A stretch of 6,959 bases of DNA from an uncultured Actinomyces sp. (GCA_916719935.1 CAKAPY010000069.1:1-6959), one strand, 5' to 3'. Counted from the first letter of the stretch, positions 1 to 6,527 are shown. A program made the numbers and translations. Notes: generated by a model from the sequence alone, not told the origin.

Positions 1-555
1 GCGCTTGACTTAGTTAAAGGCCTTCGTGACTATGCGGATGCGCATTCACGTTCCCTTTCGCGCACGATCCTCACCCCTCATCACGGCGAGGCCGCGCGCC
101 TTCTTACTCAGTTGGGTAGTCCGCGTTCTCGGGCAGACGTTGATGCTGATCCCGCCGCTTCTGCCAAGGAACTTGCCTCGCTCACGGGCGCCATTATTCT
201 TCTGAAAAGTGCGACCACTGTGTGCTCGTATCTCGAACATGACCAGGGGAGTCGGACGCAAGAAATCGTCTCGATTCCTCAAGAAACCCCCTGGGCTGGG
301 GTTGCGGGTAGCGGCGATGTGCTTGCCGGGACGGTTGCGGGGATCGCTGCGGGGTTCCAGGCGCGAGCTGAGCGCCGACAAGGGAACCCGTCGATTTCCG
401 AGGCCGAATGCGCAACCCTTGCGAGCCTTGGAGCGTGGGTGCATGCCCAAGCGGCTCTTCGGGCAAGCCTGGGTTCGGAAGGGCAAGCGCGCCCTATCCA
501 GGCCATTGATATCGCCCGCGCTCTTCCAGAAATCATCGGTGAACTGTGTTCCTAG
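1..555 (+). CDS. nnrD: ADP-dependent (S)-NAD(P)H-hydrate dehydratase, 3' part (5' end outside window)
   Basis: This is the C-terminal 184 residues of an NAD(P)HX dehydratase, a cytoplasmic repair enzyme that dehydrates the S form of damaged, hydrated NADH or NADPH using ADP (in bacteria) as energy source. The frame is open from base 1 to TAG at 553-555, so the start lies upstream. Counting from the first codon, visible family blocks are ALDLV at 1-5 (tail of the DADAL-type strand), TPHHGE at 25-30, ILLKSATTV at 66-74 and AGSGDVLAG at 102-110, whose Asp106 is the likely catalytic residue. The family usually reads LLKG where this has LLKS. In actinobacteria the dehydratase is often fused behind an NAD(P)HX epimerase domain; whether it is fused here cannot be seen. 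The alr start follows 25 nt after the stop, so the two are probably co-transcribed. Identification rests on the TPH.GE and GSGDVLAG motifs and is firm at family level. Confidence 0.93.
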   Translation, partial: ALDLVKGLRDYADAHSRSLSRTILTPHHGEAARLLTQLGSPRSRADVDADPAASAKELASLTGAIILLKSATTVCSYLEHDQGSRTQEIVSIPQETPWAGVAGSGDVLAGTVAGIAAGFQARAERRQGNPSISEAECATLASLGAWVHAQAALRASLGSEGQARPIQAIDIARALPEIIGELCS

Positions 556-580
556 TCGCTGAGGGTGCGATACTTGGGGA

Positions 581-1819
581 GTGGAAACTTCCAAACGTGG
601 ATGCGGATACCCTTCGGTAGCATCCGTTGATCTTGCAGCGTTCGCGCATAATCTCGCCCATTTGCGAACCTGCGCCCCGTCTTCTTTGCAGATGGCGATC
701 ATTAAGGCCGATGCCTACGGACATGGTTTGCTTCCCGTTGCCCAAGCTGCCCTGGGCGCTGGGGCCGATTGGTTGGGTGTGGCTCAATTAGCCGAGGCCT
801 TCGAGCTGCGTGAAGGACTCGATAGCGCGGGGATTGCGCGTGATCGCGCACCGATCTTGGCATGGATTTCCACCAGCGGAAGTGATTTCGAATCCGTGAT
901 CCGTGCAGATATTGACCTGTCTGTGTCCTGGACGTGGGTTCTTGATGAGGTCTGCGCGGCGGCACGTCGCTGCGGGCGCCCGGCCAGAATTCACGTCAAG
1001 ATCGACACGGGGATGTCGCGTGCGGGTTCAACTTTGGCCGATCTGCCGGAGCTTGCCCAGTCTGTACGAGCCGCAGAAAATGCCGGACTTGTTCAGATAG
1101 TCGGTGCTTGGAGTCACCTTTCACGAGCAGATGATCCCAGCGTGGCCGGCGAGGAATCTACGCGCCGGCACCGTCAGATTTTTGAAGAGGGCTTGCACAT
1201 TCTCGCCGAAGCAGGACTGCGTCCGCAGATTCGCCATCTTGCTGCAACCTCGGGAATTTTATGGCACCCGGAAACCCACTACGACATGGTTCGTGCGGGG
1301 ATCGGAATGTATGGACTTTCCCCTGATCCTTCAGTCGCAAGTGCTGAGGAACTGGGACTGAAACCCGTGATGACACTGAGCGCTCCACTCACGTCGGTGA
1401 AGGTCATCGAAGAAGGGACCCCGGCCTCGTACGGAGGAACTTGGCAGGCTCCGAGCCGTCGTTGGGTGGGTTTGGTCCCACTGGGATACGGAGACGGGAT
1501 CCTCCGAGCGGCCTCCAATGGTGCGCCGGTTGTTATTGAGACTGATTCAGGTCTGGTGAAGGCACAGATCGTTGGTCGGATCTGCATGGACCAATTCATC
1601 ATCGACCTGGGGCCCGCTGAGGGGCAGAAAGACACGGCTACGCACAACAGTGGCAATGCTCCCGCCCAGGTAGGAGATCGAGCCGTTCTTTTCGGTGATC
1701 TGGCCAAGGGATACCCGATCGCAGATGAATGGGCCGCGCATGCGGGCACAATCAACTATGAGGTCATTACTCGTTTGGGAGAACGCATCCCCAGGCAGTA
1801 CGTGAACGAAGAGGAATAA
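581..1819 (+). CDS. alr: Alanine racemase (PLP-dependent)
   Basis: Converts L-alanine to D-alanine for peptidoglycan, in the cytoplasm, probably as a homodimer. The 412 residues are slightly longer than the usual 360-390. The PLP block IIKADAYGHG (41-50) carries Schiff-base Lys42. HVKIDTGMSR.G (138-149) has Lys140, equivalent to the lysine that is carbamylated in the Geobacillus enzyme. GYGDG (302-306) carries Tyr303, the expected second catalytic base. GRICMDQF (332-339) and INYEV (391-395, substrate-entry Tyr393) are also intact. About ten extra residues sit between the IDLGP strand and VGDRAVLFG (near 347-362), probably a surface loop. The GTG at 581 is the only usable start after the in-frame TGA at 560-562, and the first conserved strand begins at residue 15. 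Its Shine-Dalgarno is poor: GGGA abuts the start and GAGGG lies 15 nt away, so coupling to nnrD translation is plausible. The stop overlaps the tsaE start by one base. Confidence 0.97.
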   Translation: METSKRGCGYPSVASVDLAAFAHNLAHLRTCAPSSLQMAIIKADAYGHGLLPVAQAALGAGADWLGVAQLAEAFELREGLDSAGIARDRAPILAWISTSGSDFESVIRADIDLSVSWTWVLDEVCAAARRCGRPARIHVKIDTGMSRAGSTLADLPELAQSVRAAENAGLVQIVGAWSHLSRADDPSVAGEESTRRHRQIFEEGLHILAEAGLRPQIRHLAATSGILWHPETHYDMVRAGIGMYGLSPDPSVASAEELGLKPVMTLSAPLTSVKVIEEGTPASYGGTWQAPSRRWVGLVPLGYGDGILRAASNGAPVVIETDSGLVKAQIVGRICMDQFIIDLGPAEGQKDTATHNSGNAPAQVGDRAVLFGDLAKGYPIADEWAAHAGTINYEVITRLGERIPRQYVNEEE

Positions 1820-2373
1820 TGACGCAGACACAAACGAAGCAGTACAGCTATCGTGTGAGCGATGCAGAGCAGACTCGCGAGTTAGGTGAAGAGCTTGCGC
1901 GTCACTTACGCGCGGGCGACCTCATCATGCTCCGAGGCGGCCTGGGTGCCGGTAAGACTACCTTTACTCAGGGAATTGGACGCGGGCTTCAAGTTCGAGG
2001 GACAGTTGCCTCCCCGACATTCATCGTCGCGCGCGTTCACCCCTCGCTGGTCGGAGGACCTGACCTTATCCACGCCGATGCCTATCGAATTCGTGACCTC
2101 GATGATCTGGAGACTCTCGATCTGGATTCAACTATTGATCAGGCTGTGACAGTTGTTGAATGGGGTGAGGGCAAGACCGAAGCCATGAGTGACGCGCGCC
2201 TTGAAATCGAGGTGCGGCGCGCGAGCGGGGGAGAGGCCGCACGTGACGGTGACGTTGTTGACCTCGAAAGCATGGATGACGGTCAACGTATCATCACATT
2301 TACGCCCTACTCGCATCGCTGGGACGGTGTCTTTGATGACCTTGCACCACAGTTACGTGCGAGCGTGGAATAG
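1819..2373 (+). CDS. tsaE: tRNA threonylcarbamoyladenosine biosynthesis ATPase TsaE
   Basis: P-loop ATPase that works with TsaB and TsaD to place threonylcarbamoyl on A37 of ANN-decoding tRNAs; it drives the complex cycle rather than transferring the group itself. Visible motifs in the 184 residues are the Walker A GGLGAGKTT (40-48; Lys46, Thr47), SPTF at 65-68 (switch-like segment), HADAYR at 85-90 and VEWGE at 113-117. All are in family order with no missing key residue. The protein is about 30 residues longer than E. coli TsaE (153), with the extra length at the C terminus and in a polar stretch near 135-155. The ATG at 1819 overlaps the alr TAA as TAATG and is preceded by GAGGA at 1811-1815, so the start is well supported. 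The neighbour tsaB belongs to the same pathway. Confidence 0.96.
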   Translation: MTQTQTKQYSYRVSDAEQTRELGEELARHLRAGDLIMLRGGLGAGKTTFTQGIGRGLQVRGTVASPTFIVARVHPSLVGGPDLIHADAYRIRDLDDLETLDLDSTIDQAVTVVEWGEGKTEAMSDARLEIEVRRASGGEAARDGDVVDLESMDDGQRIITFTPYSHRWDGVFDDLAPQLRASVE

Positions 2374-2382
2374 GATCGACTT

Positions 2383-3078
2383 ATGACCGAATTGTGCATT
2401 GATACCTCCGGAGCAACTGCAGTAACCGTCGTCGATGACGGAAAGATACTGGGGAGCTCGAGGAATGAATCGGGTCGTCACCACGCAGAATCGATTACCC
2501 CCTGCGTCCTCGAAGCCCTTGAAGAGGCCGGTTTGCCGACCGATGCCGCAAAGGCCGGTCTTGACGCCGTGTGCGTAGGCACCGGTCCCGCTCCCTTCAC
2601 CGGTCTGCGAGCCGGACTTGTTTCAGCACGTGTCTTCGCGAAAGCTGCGGGGGTTCCGGTCTACGGCGTCTGCTCTTTGGATGTGATTGCCCGCGCTGCT
2701 TTGGATCGCCTGTCGCCGGACACTCATGTGTATGCACTCACCGATGCTCGCCGTAAGGAACTGTATTGGGGACATTACCTTGCAGAAGGCCCCGATGATG
2801 TTCGCTTGCTTGGACGTCTTGAGGTTGGCTACGCGCGTACTTTGAGCAGTGCCTTGCGTGAGCAAGAAGGACTGTTGGTTTCTGATGCGCCGATCCCGGC
2901 GCACAGTGTTGATGAACTTGCCGGCGCAGAAATGGGACCGGTTCTTCCCCTAGACCCTTCAGTCATGGTTCGCATTGTCCGCGCGCGCCTCGCTCGCGGT
3001 GGAGAGGACCGTTTGGGTACCGAACCCTTGTATCTGCGTCGCCCCGATATTCACGGGCAAGCGCCGGAGCGCATGTGA
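2383..3078 (+). CDS. tsaB: tRNA t6A biosynthesis subunit TsaB (dimerisation/scaffold subunit)
   Basis: ASKHA-fold paralogue of TsaD that acts as non-catalytic partner and scaffold in t6A37 synthesis, contacting TsaD and TsaE. The 231 residues match the family length. Motifs seen are the N-terminal strand LCIDTSG (4-10), HHAESITP (33-40), the hallmark GTGPAPFTGLRAGL (66-79; more often written GPGSFTGLR), DARRKELYW (121-129) and PLYLRRPDI (215-223), the last typical of actinobacterial TsaB. The more variable C-terminal half is expected for TsaB. The ATG at 2383 is preceded by AGGA at 2372-2375, which overlaps the tsaE stop codon and leaves a 7-nt spacer. This fixes the start and suggests coupled translation. 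The rimI gene begins inside its last codons. Confidence 0.95.
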   Translation: MTELCIDTSGATAVTVVDDGKILGSSRNESGRHHAESITPCVLEALEEAGLPTDAAKAGLDAVCVGTGPAPFTGLRAGLVSARVFAKAAGVPVYGVCSLDVIARAALDRLSPDTHVYALTDARRKELYWGHYLAEGPDDVRLLGRLEVGYARTLSSALREQEGLLVSDAPIPAHSVDELAGAEMGPVLPLDPSVMVRIVRARLARGGEDRLGTEPLYLRRPDIHGQAPERM

Positions 3079-3623
3079 ACACAGCAGATCCCAGTGCTGC
3101 CCCCGCTCAAGGTACTCAGGAAACGCTAAGCGCCTGCGCGCACAGGCTCTCCCAGGCCTCGGGAGGAAAGCTTGTCGTCTTGGGGCCACAGGATTGGCGC
3201 GCGGTTATTGCACTGGAACAGGCGATCTTCCCCGAGGACCCGTGGACGCCTGGGATGGTTGCCGAGGAGCTTTCCTCGGGACTGAGCGTCTACTTTGGTG
3301 TGTGTGCTGATGCTCCCCAGGGGGAACTTTCTGTGTTGTGTGGCTATGCGGGTGTCAAGATTGGCCTCGATAGCGACGTGATGACCATGGGGGTTCTTCC
3401 CGATTTCCGAGGCCGCGGCTTGGGTCGCGCGCTGATGGACGCTTTGCTCGACCTTGCACGGCAGCGGGGGAGTGAACGAGTTTTCCTGGAAGTGCGAGCA
3501 TCCAATACCCCAGCGATCACGCTGTACGAGCAATCAGGTTTTGAACGTGTCGGTGTCACCAAGGCATATTTCCGAAACCCGCGCGAAGATGCGGTAAACA
3601 TGCGCCTTGTTTTCGGCGCATGA
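3075..3623 (+). CDS. rimI: Ribosomal protein S18-alanine N-acetyltransferase RimI (GNAT family)
   Basis: GNAT acetyltransferase expected to transfer acetyl from acetyl-CoA to the N-terminal alanine of ribosomal protein S18. The acetyl-CoA loop follows a beta strand: MGVLPDFRGRGLGRALM (105-121), with RGRGLG at 112-117 matching R-x-x-G-x-G. LEVRASNTPAITLYEQSGF (138-156) holds Glu139 and Tyr151, aligning with the E. coli RimI catalytic pair Glu103/Tyr115. The ending NPREDAVNMRL (168-178) is the typical RimI tail. At 182 residues it is about 34 longer than E. coli RimI, because roughly 30 low-complexity Ala/Ser/Gln-rich residues precede the first domain strand (KLVVL, 32-36). The GTG at 3075 overlaps the tsaB TGA as GTGA and has CGGAG at 3065-3069, so it is preferred; an in-frame TTG at 3180 is an alternative. 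RimI is called from its place beside tsaB as well as its motifs; exact substrate is inference. Confidence 0.9.
   Translation: MNTADPSAAPAQGTQETLSACAHRLSQASGGKLVVLGPQDWRAVIALEQAIFPEDPWTPGMVAEELSSGLSVYFGVCADAPQGELSVLCGYAGVKIGLDSDVMTMGVLPDFRGRGLGRALMDALLDLARQRGSERVFLEVRASNTPAITLYEQSGFERVGVTKAYFRNPREDAVNMRLVFGA
3599..3622 (+). repeat. Perfect 8-bp inverted repeat over the end of rimI
   Basis: CATGCGCC (3599-3606) and GGCGCATG (3615-3622) are exact reverse complements around an 8-nt T-rich loop. The repeat lies in the last rimI codons and ends one base before the final base of the stop codon. No T-tract follows on the + strand (the next bases are A-rich), so it is not a canonical intrinsic terminator. 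It could form an mRNA hairpin that pauses polymerase or protects the 3' end, or it could be chance within coding sequence. Confidence 0.4.
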
Positions 3624-3691
3624 AAATACGAAAAATTATGTTGCCCTAATACGGCGTTTTCTGACAGATTTTGTCGACTTTGTGACGCATT

Positions 3692-3720
3692 TTTACGGGG
3701 CTTCTCTGCGCTGTTATTTC
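3692..3720 (+). promoter_or_regulatory. Weak candidate promoter for sdhCAB
   Basis: A TTTACG hexamer at 3692-3697 (4 of 6 against TTGACA) lies 17 nt from TATTTC at 3715-3720 (3 of 6 against TATAAT). A TG at 3712-3713 gives an extended -10 context. Transcription would start near 3727, inside the hairpin at 3720-3735, leaving a leader of about 100 nt before sdhC. The match is poor. It is offered only as the best-spaced pair found by eye in an intergenic region that must contain a promoter if sdhCAB is a separate unit. Confidence 0.22.
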
Positions 3721-3745
3721 CCTGAAAAATCAGGGTTTTAGGGAA
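3718..3745 (+). terminator. Short intrinsic-terminator-like hairpin overlapped by a longer alternative hairpin
   Basis: CCCTGA (3720-3725) and TCAGGG (3730-3735) form a perfect 6-bp stem with an AAAA loop, followed at once by TTTT (3736-3739): a short, terminator-like arrangement placed about 100 nt after rimI. The same bases can fold differently. TTCCCT (3718-3723) pairs with AGGGAA (3740-3745), and AAAA (3726-3729) with TTTT (3736-3739), across a 2-nt bulge. That fold hides the T-tract and leaves TCAGGG as the loop. The two folds exclude each other. It may end the nnrD-rimI transcript, act as an attenuator, or simply be a weak terminator; the four-base T-tract is short. Confidence 0.45.
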
Positions 3746-3747
3746 GA

Positions 3748-3776
3748 CTTATCTGACGCTGTGAGCAGATAAGGAG
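3748..3776 (+). promoter_or_regulatory. 8-10-8 dyad with orphan Shine-Dalgarno in the sdhC leader (possible operator or leader hairpin)
   Basis: CTTATCTG (3748-3755) and CAGATAAG (3766-3773) are perfect inverted repeats around a 10-nt spacer. The right arm runs into AAGGAG (3771-3776), a strong anti-16S match with no ATG, GTG or TTG within normal distance; the sdhC ATG is 54 nt further on. CTCCTT at 3808-3813 is an exact complement of AAGGAG. As DNA the dyad could be a dimeric-regulator operator for sdh; as RNA it could be a hairpin that partly masks the purine tract. No known regulator motif is recognised. The dyad itself is certain; its role is inference. Confidence 0.45.
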
Positions 3777-3830
3777 CGCTCGGGCCAGCAGTCCTACGGA
3801 AATGACACTCCTTCAGCTTAGGCTTGAGTC

Positions 3831-4532
3831 ATGGCCACAAAAACTGTCGCAACTCGCAAGCGTCGCGCATGGACTACGACCGTTTTCGTCAAGCAACTTA
3901 TGGCGATCTCCGGCATCGTGTTCGTGCTCTTCCTTCTTTTCCACTCCTACGGCAACCTCAAGATGTTCTTGGGGCAGGAAGCCTACGATCACTACGCACA
4001 CTGGCTGAAAGAAGAAGCCTTTGTGCCGATCTTCCCTCACGGTGGGTTTATCTGGGTATTCCGCGCAGCCATGGTTCTCATGCTGGTGATCCACATTTGG
4101 GCAGCAGCAGTGACGTGGAAGCGCTCACGCCGCGCACGTCGCAGTGCGTACGTCGTCAAGCGCAGTGCAGCTGATGCTTATGCAGCACGCACCATGCGTA
4201 TGACCGGTGTTCTGCTCTTCTTCCTCATCGTCTTCCACATCCTGCACTTCACCACGGGAACCATCCGTACCGGATTCGTCGCAGACTCCACTCCTTATGA
4301 GCGCATGGTCGCAACCTTCCAGAATCCCTTGATGGTTGTTGTCTACCTGATCTTCATTGGTCTGGCAGCGCTCCACGTTTCTCACGGTTTCTGGTCGGCA
4401 TTCCAATCTCTGGGTTGGGTCCGCGGTGGAACCCGCAAGTTCATGGAAGTTCTCTCCGGCTTGGTCGGTGCGCTGATCTTCCTGATGTTCGCGCTTCCCC
4501 CGCTGGCGATCGTCGCCGGTTACATCTCCTGA
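3831..4532 (+). CDS. sdhC: Succinate dehydrogenase cytochrome b subunit, di-haem b558-type membrane anchor
   Basis: Single membrane anchor of a type B succinate:quinone oxidoreductase. It binds two b haems and the quinone, and passes electrons from the SdhB iron-sulfur centres. The 233 residues contain five hydrophobic helices, at roughly 18-46, 72-95, 122-142, 165-188 and 204-229. The N terminus is basic (KTVATRKRR). Candidate haem-ligand histidines, by analogy with the Wolinella FrdC set 44/93/143/182, are His38 (LFHSYGN), His88 (MLVIHIW), His136 or His139 (VFHILHF) and His182 (ALHVSHGFW). There is no separate sdhD, as expected for this type. The start at ATG 3831 has only a weak TTAGG (3818-3822) as ribosome site, while a strong AAGGAG lies far upstream; no better in-frame start is seen. 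A 15-nt gap leads to sdhA, and the anchor-first C-A-B order is that of other Actinobacteria. Confidence 0.95.
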   Translation: MATKTVATRKRRAWTTTVFVKQLMAISGIVFVLFLLFHSYGNLKMFLGQEAYDHYAHWLKEEAFVPIFPHGGFIWVFRAAMVLMLVIHIWAAAVTWKRSRRARRSAYVVKRSAADAYAARTMRMTGVLLFFLIVFHILHFTTGTIRTGFVADSTPYERMVATFQNPLMVVVYLIFIGLAALHVSHGFWSAFQSLGWVRGGTRKFMEVLSGLVGALIFLMFALPPLAIVAGYIS

Positions 4533-4547
4533 CAAGGATATTGAGAC

Positions 4548-6527
4548 ATGACTGATACTTTGATTCACGGGCTGTACCGCGAAGGCGACGATATCGCCGA
4601 TACCAAGGCCCCGCTGGATGTTCCCCTCGCAGACGCTTGGGAAAAGCGAAAGTTCACTGCGGCTCTGGTCAACCCCGCAAACCGTCGTAAGCTCCACGTC
4701 ATCATCGTGGGTACCGGCCTTGCCGGTGGTGCAGCTGCCGCCTCACTGGGCGAGATGGGCTACAACATCGACGTGTTCTTCTACCAGGATTCCGCTCGTC
4801 GTGCGCACTCCATTGCGGCGCAGGGTGGTATCAACGCCGCGAAGAACTATCGCAACGACAATGACTCCGTCTACCGCCTCTTCTACGACACCGTTAAGGG
4901 CGGCGACTACCGCGCACGTGAGACCAACGTCTACCGTCTGGCTGAGGTCAGCGCGAATATCATCGACCAGTGCGTCGCACAGGGCGTGCCCTTCGCGCGC
5001 GAATACGGCGGCCTGCTCGATAACCGTTCCTTCGGTGGCGTCCAGGTGTCGCGTACCTTCTACGCACGTGGCCAGACAGGTCAGCAGCTGCTGATCGGCG
5101 CCTACCAGGCGCTCGAGCGTCAGGTTGCTGCCGGTACCGTTACCGAGCACTCCCGCCACGAAATGGTCGAACTCATCGTTTCTGACGGCCGCGCTCGCGG
5201 TATCGTCGCGCGCGATATGACCACCGGCAAGCTTGAAACCCACATTGCGGATGCGGTTGTTCTTGCAACCGGCGGCTACGGAAACGTCTTCTTCCTGTCG
5301 ACGAACGCCATGGGCTGCAACGCCACCGCAATTTGGCGTGCATACCGCAAGGGCGCATACTTCGCGAACCCCTGCTTCACCCAGATTCACCCGACCTGTA
5401 TTCCGCAGCACGGAGATCAGCAGTCCAAGCTGACGCTGATGTCCGAATCCCTGCGTAACGACGGTCGTATTTGGGTTCCTAAGAAGGCAGAAGACTGCGA
5501 GAAGGATCCTCGTGACATTCCCGAGGAAGATCGCGACTACTACTTGGAGCGTATCTACCCCTCCTTCGGTAACCTTGTTCCTCGCGATATCGCAAGCCGT
5601 CAGGCAAAGAACATGTGCGATGAGGGTCGCGGTGTGGGTCCGAAGATCGACGGCGTGGCACGCGGCGTCTACTTGGACTTCTCCGAGGCAATCTCCCGTA
5701 TGGGCCGCGCAGCGGTGTCCGCGAAGTACGGCAACCTCTTCGATATGTACGAGCGCATCACGGGTGACAACCCTTATGAAGTGCCCATGCGTATCTACCC
5801 GGCTGTCCACTACACGATGGGTGGCCTGTGGGTTGACTACGATCTGGAATCAAACCTCCCCGGCCTCTACGTTGCCGGTGAAGCGAACTTCTCTGATCAC
5901 GGTGCGAACCGCCTGGGTGCATCCGCACTGATGCAGGGGCTGTCCGATGGTTACTTCGTTCTTCCGAACACCATCAACGACTACCTGGCACACTGCTTCA
6001 ACCTCCCCAAGCTGGATGAGTCCTCCGAGGATGTTGTTGAAGCACTGAACTCTGCTCAGGGTCGCATTGACAAGCTCATGTCGATCAACGGTTCCCGTTC
6101 GGTGGATTCCTTCCACAAGGAACTGGGCCAGATCATGTGGGAATACTGCGGTATGGAGCGTCGCGAAGAGGGCCTGAAGAAGGCCATCGAGATGATCCGC
6201 AAGCTTCGCGCCGACTACTGGCGTGACGTTCGCGTTCCCGGCAAGTCGATTGGTGAACTCAACCAGTCCCTTGAAAAGGCTGGCCGTGTTGCAGACTTCA
6301 TGGAGCTGGGCGAGCTCATGTGCATCGATGCCCTGCACCGCGAAGAGTCCTGTGGCGGTCACTTCCGTGCGGAGTCGCAGACCCCCGAAGGTGAAGCCCT
6401 CCGCCACGATGACAAGTACCTCTATGTTGCAGCTTGGCAGTGGGGTGGCGAGGATCAGCCTCCGATCCTCCACAAGGAAGCCTTGATCTACAACAACATC
6501 GAGCTTAAGCAGCGGAGTTACAAGTGA
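4548..6527 (+). CDS. sdhA: Succinate dehydrogenase/fumarate reductase flavoprotein subunit
   Basis: Catalytic subunit that oxidises succinate to fumarate (or the reverse) with covalently bound FAD at the cytoplasmic face. The 659 residues fit the longer actinobacterial SdhA. Seen in order are the dinucleotide fold VIIVGTGLAGG (51-61); RAHSIAAQGGINAA (85-98), with His87 as the FAD-attachment histidine; VVLATGGYGNVF (237-248); QIHPTCI (279-285; His281); SESLRNDGR (299-307); VPRDIASR (344-351), with Arg346 the expected proton-transfer arginine; HYTMGG (421-426; His421); and GEANFSDHGANRLGASAL (444-461), with Arg455 in the substrate/FAD site. The helical tail (about 500-600) and C-terminal domain are complete, with no lost catalytic residue. 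ATG 4548 has AAGGA at 4534-4538 with a 9-nt spacer. Lysine codons are all AAG, and codon use is strongly biased, suggesting high expression. The stop overlaps the sdhB start as GTGA. Confidence 0.98.
   Translation: MTDTLIHGLYREGDDIADTKAPLDVPLADAWEKRKFTAALVNPANRRKLHVIIVGTGLAGGAAAASLGEMGYNIDVFFYQDSARRAHSIAAQGGINAAKNYRNDNDSVYRLFYDTVKGGDYRARETNVYRLAEVSANIIDQCVAQGVPFAREYGGLLDNRSFGGVQVSRTFYARGQTGQQLLIGAYQALERQVAAGTVTEHSRHEMVELIVSDGRARGIVARDMTTGKLETHIADAVVLATGGYGNVFFLSTNAMGCNATAIWRAYRKGAYFANPCFTQIHPTCIPQHGDQQSKLTLMSESLRNDGRIWVPKKAEDCEKDPRDIPEEDRDYYLERIYPSFGNLVPRDIASRQAKNMCDEGRGVGPKIDGVARGVYLDFSEAISRMGRAAVSAKYGNLFDMYERITGDNPYEVPMRIYPAVHYTMGGLWVDYDLESNLPGLYVAGEANFSDHGANRLGASALMQGLSDGYFVLPNTINDYLAHCFNLPKLDESSEDVVEALNSAQGRIDKLMSINGSRSVDSFHKELGQIMWEYCGMERREEGLKKAIEMIRKLRADYWRDVRVPGKSIGELNQSLEKAGRVADFMELGELMCIDALHREESCGGHFRAESQTPEGEALRHDDKYLYVAAWQWGGEDQPPILHKEALIYNNIELKQRSYK

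Noticed and set aside
209..562. Alternative + frame of 117 codons within nnrD
   Set aside because: It is Arg/Gly/Ser-rich as expected of an out-of-frame reading, and it overlaps the frame with clear TPHHGE and GSGDVLAG motifs.
66..780. Antisense frames opposite nnrD and the start of alr
   Set aside because: They show no family motifs, overlap well-supported genes, and lack ribosome sites.
3680..3696. TGTGA half-site in the spacer as a Crp/GlxR site
   Set aside because: The matching TCACA half is absent at the required spacing.
3815..3830. Resemblance of the AGCTTAGGCTTGAG stretch to a DtxR/IdeR iron box
   Set aside because: Only a half-site-like TTAGGCT is present and the second half does not follow, so no iron-regulator site is claimed.
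3802..4008. Short frame starting with ATG in the sdhC leader, considered as a leader peptide
   Set aside because: It runs on through 178 nt of sdhC out of frame, has no good ribosome site (the AAGGAG is 25 nt away), and its sequence is that of a frame-shadow.
4743..5810. Long antisense open frame of 355 codons opposite sdhA
   Set aside because: It lies wholly opposite a strongly supported SdhA and its translation shows no recognisable family motif. Biased codon use in sdhA removes stops on the other strand, which explains the long frame.
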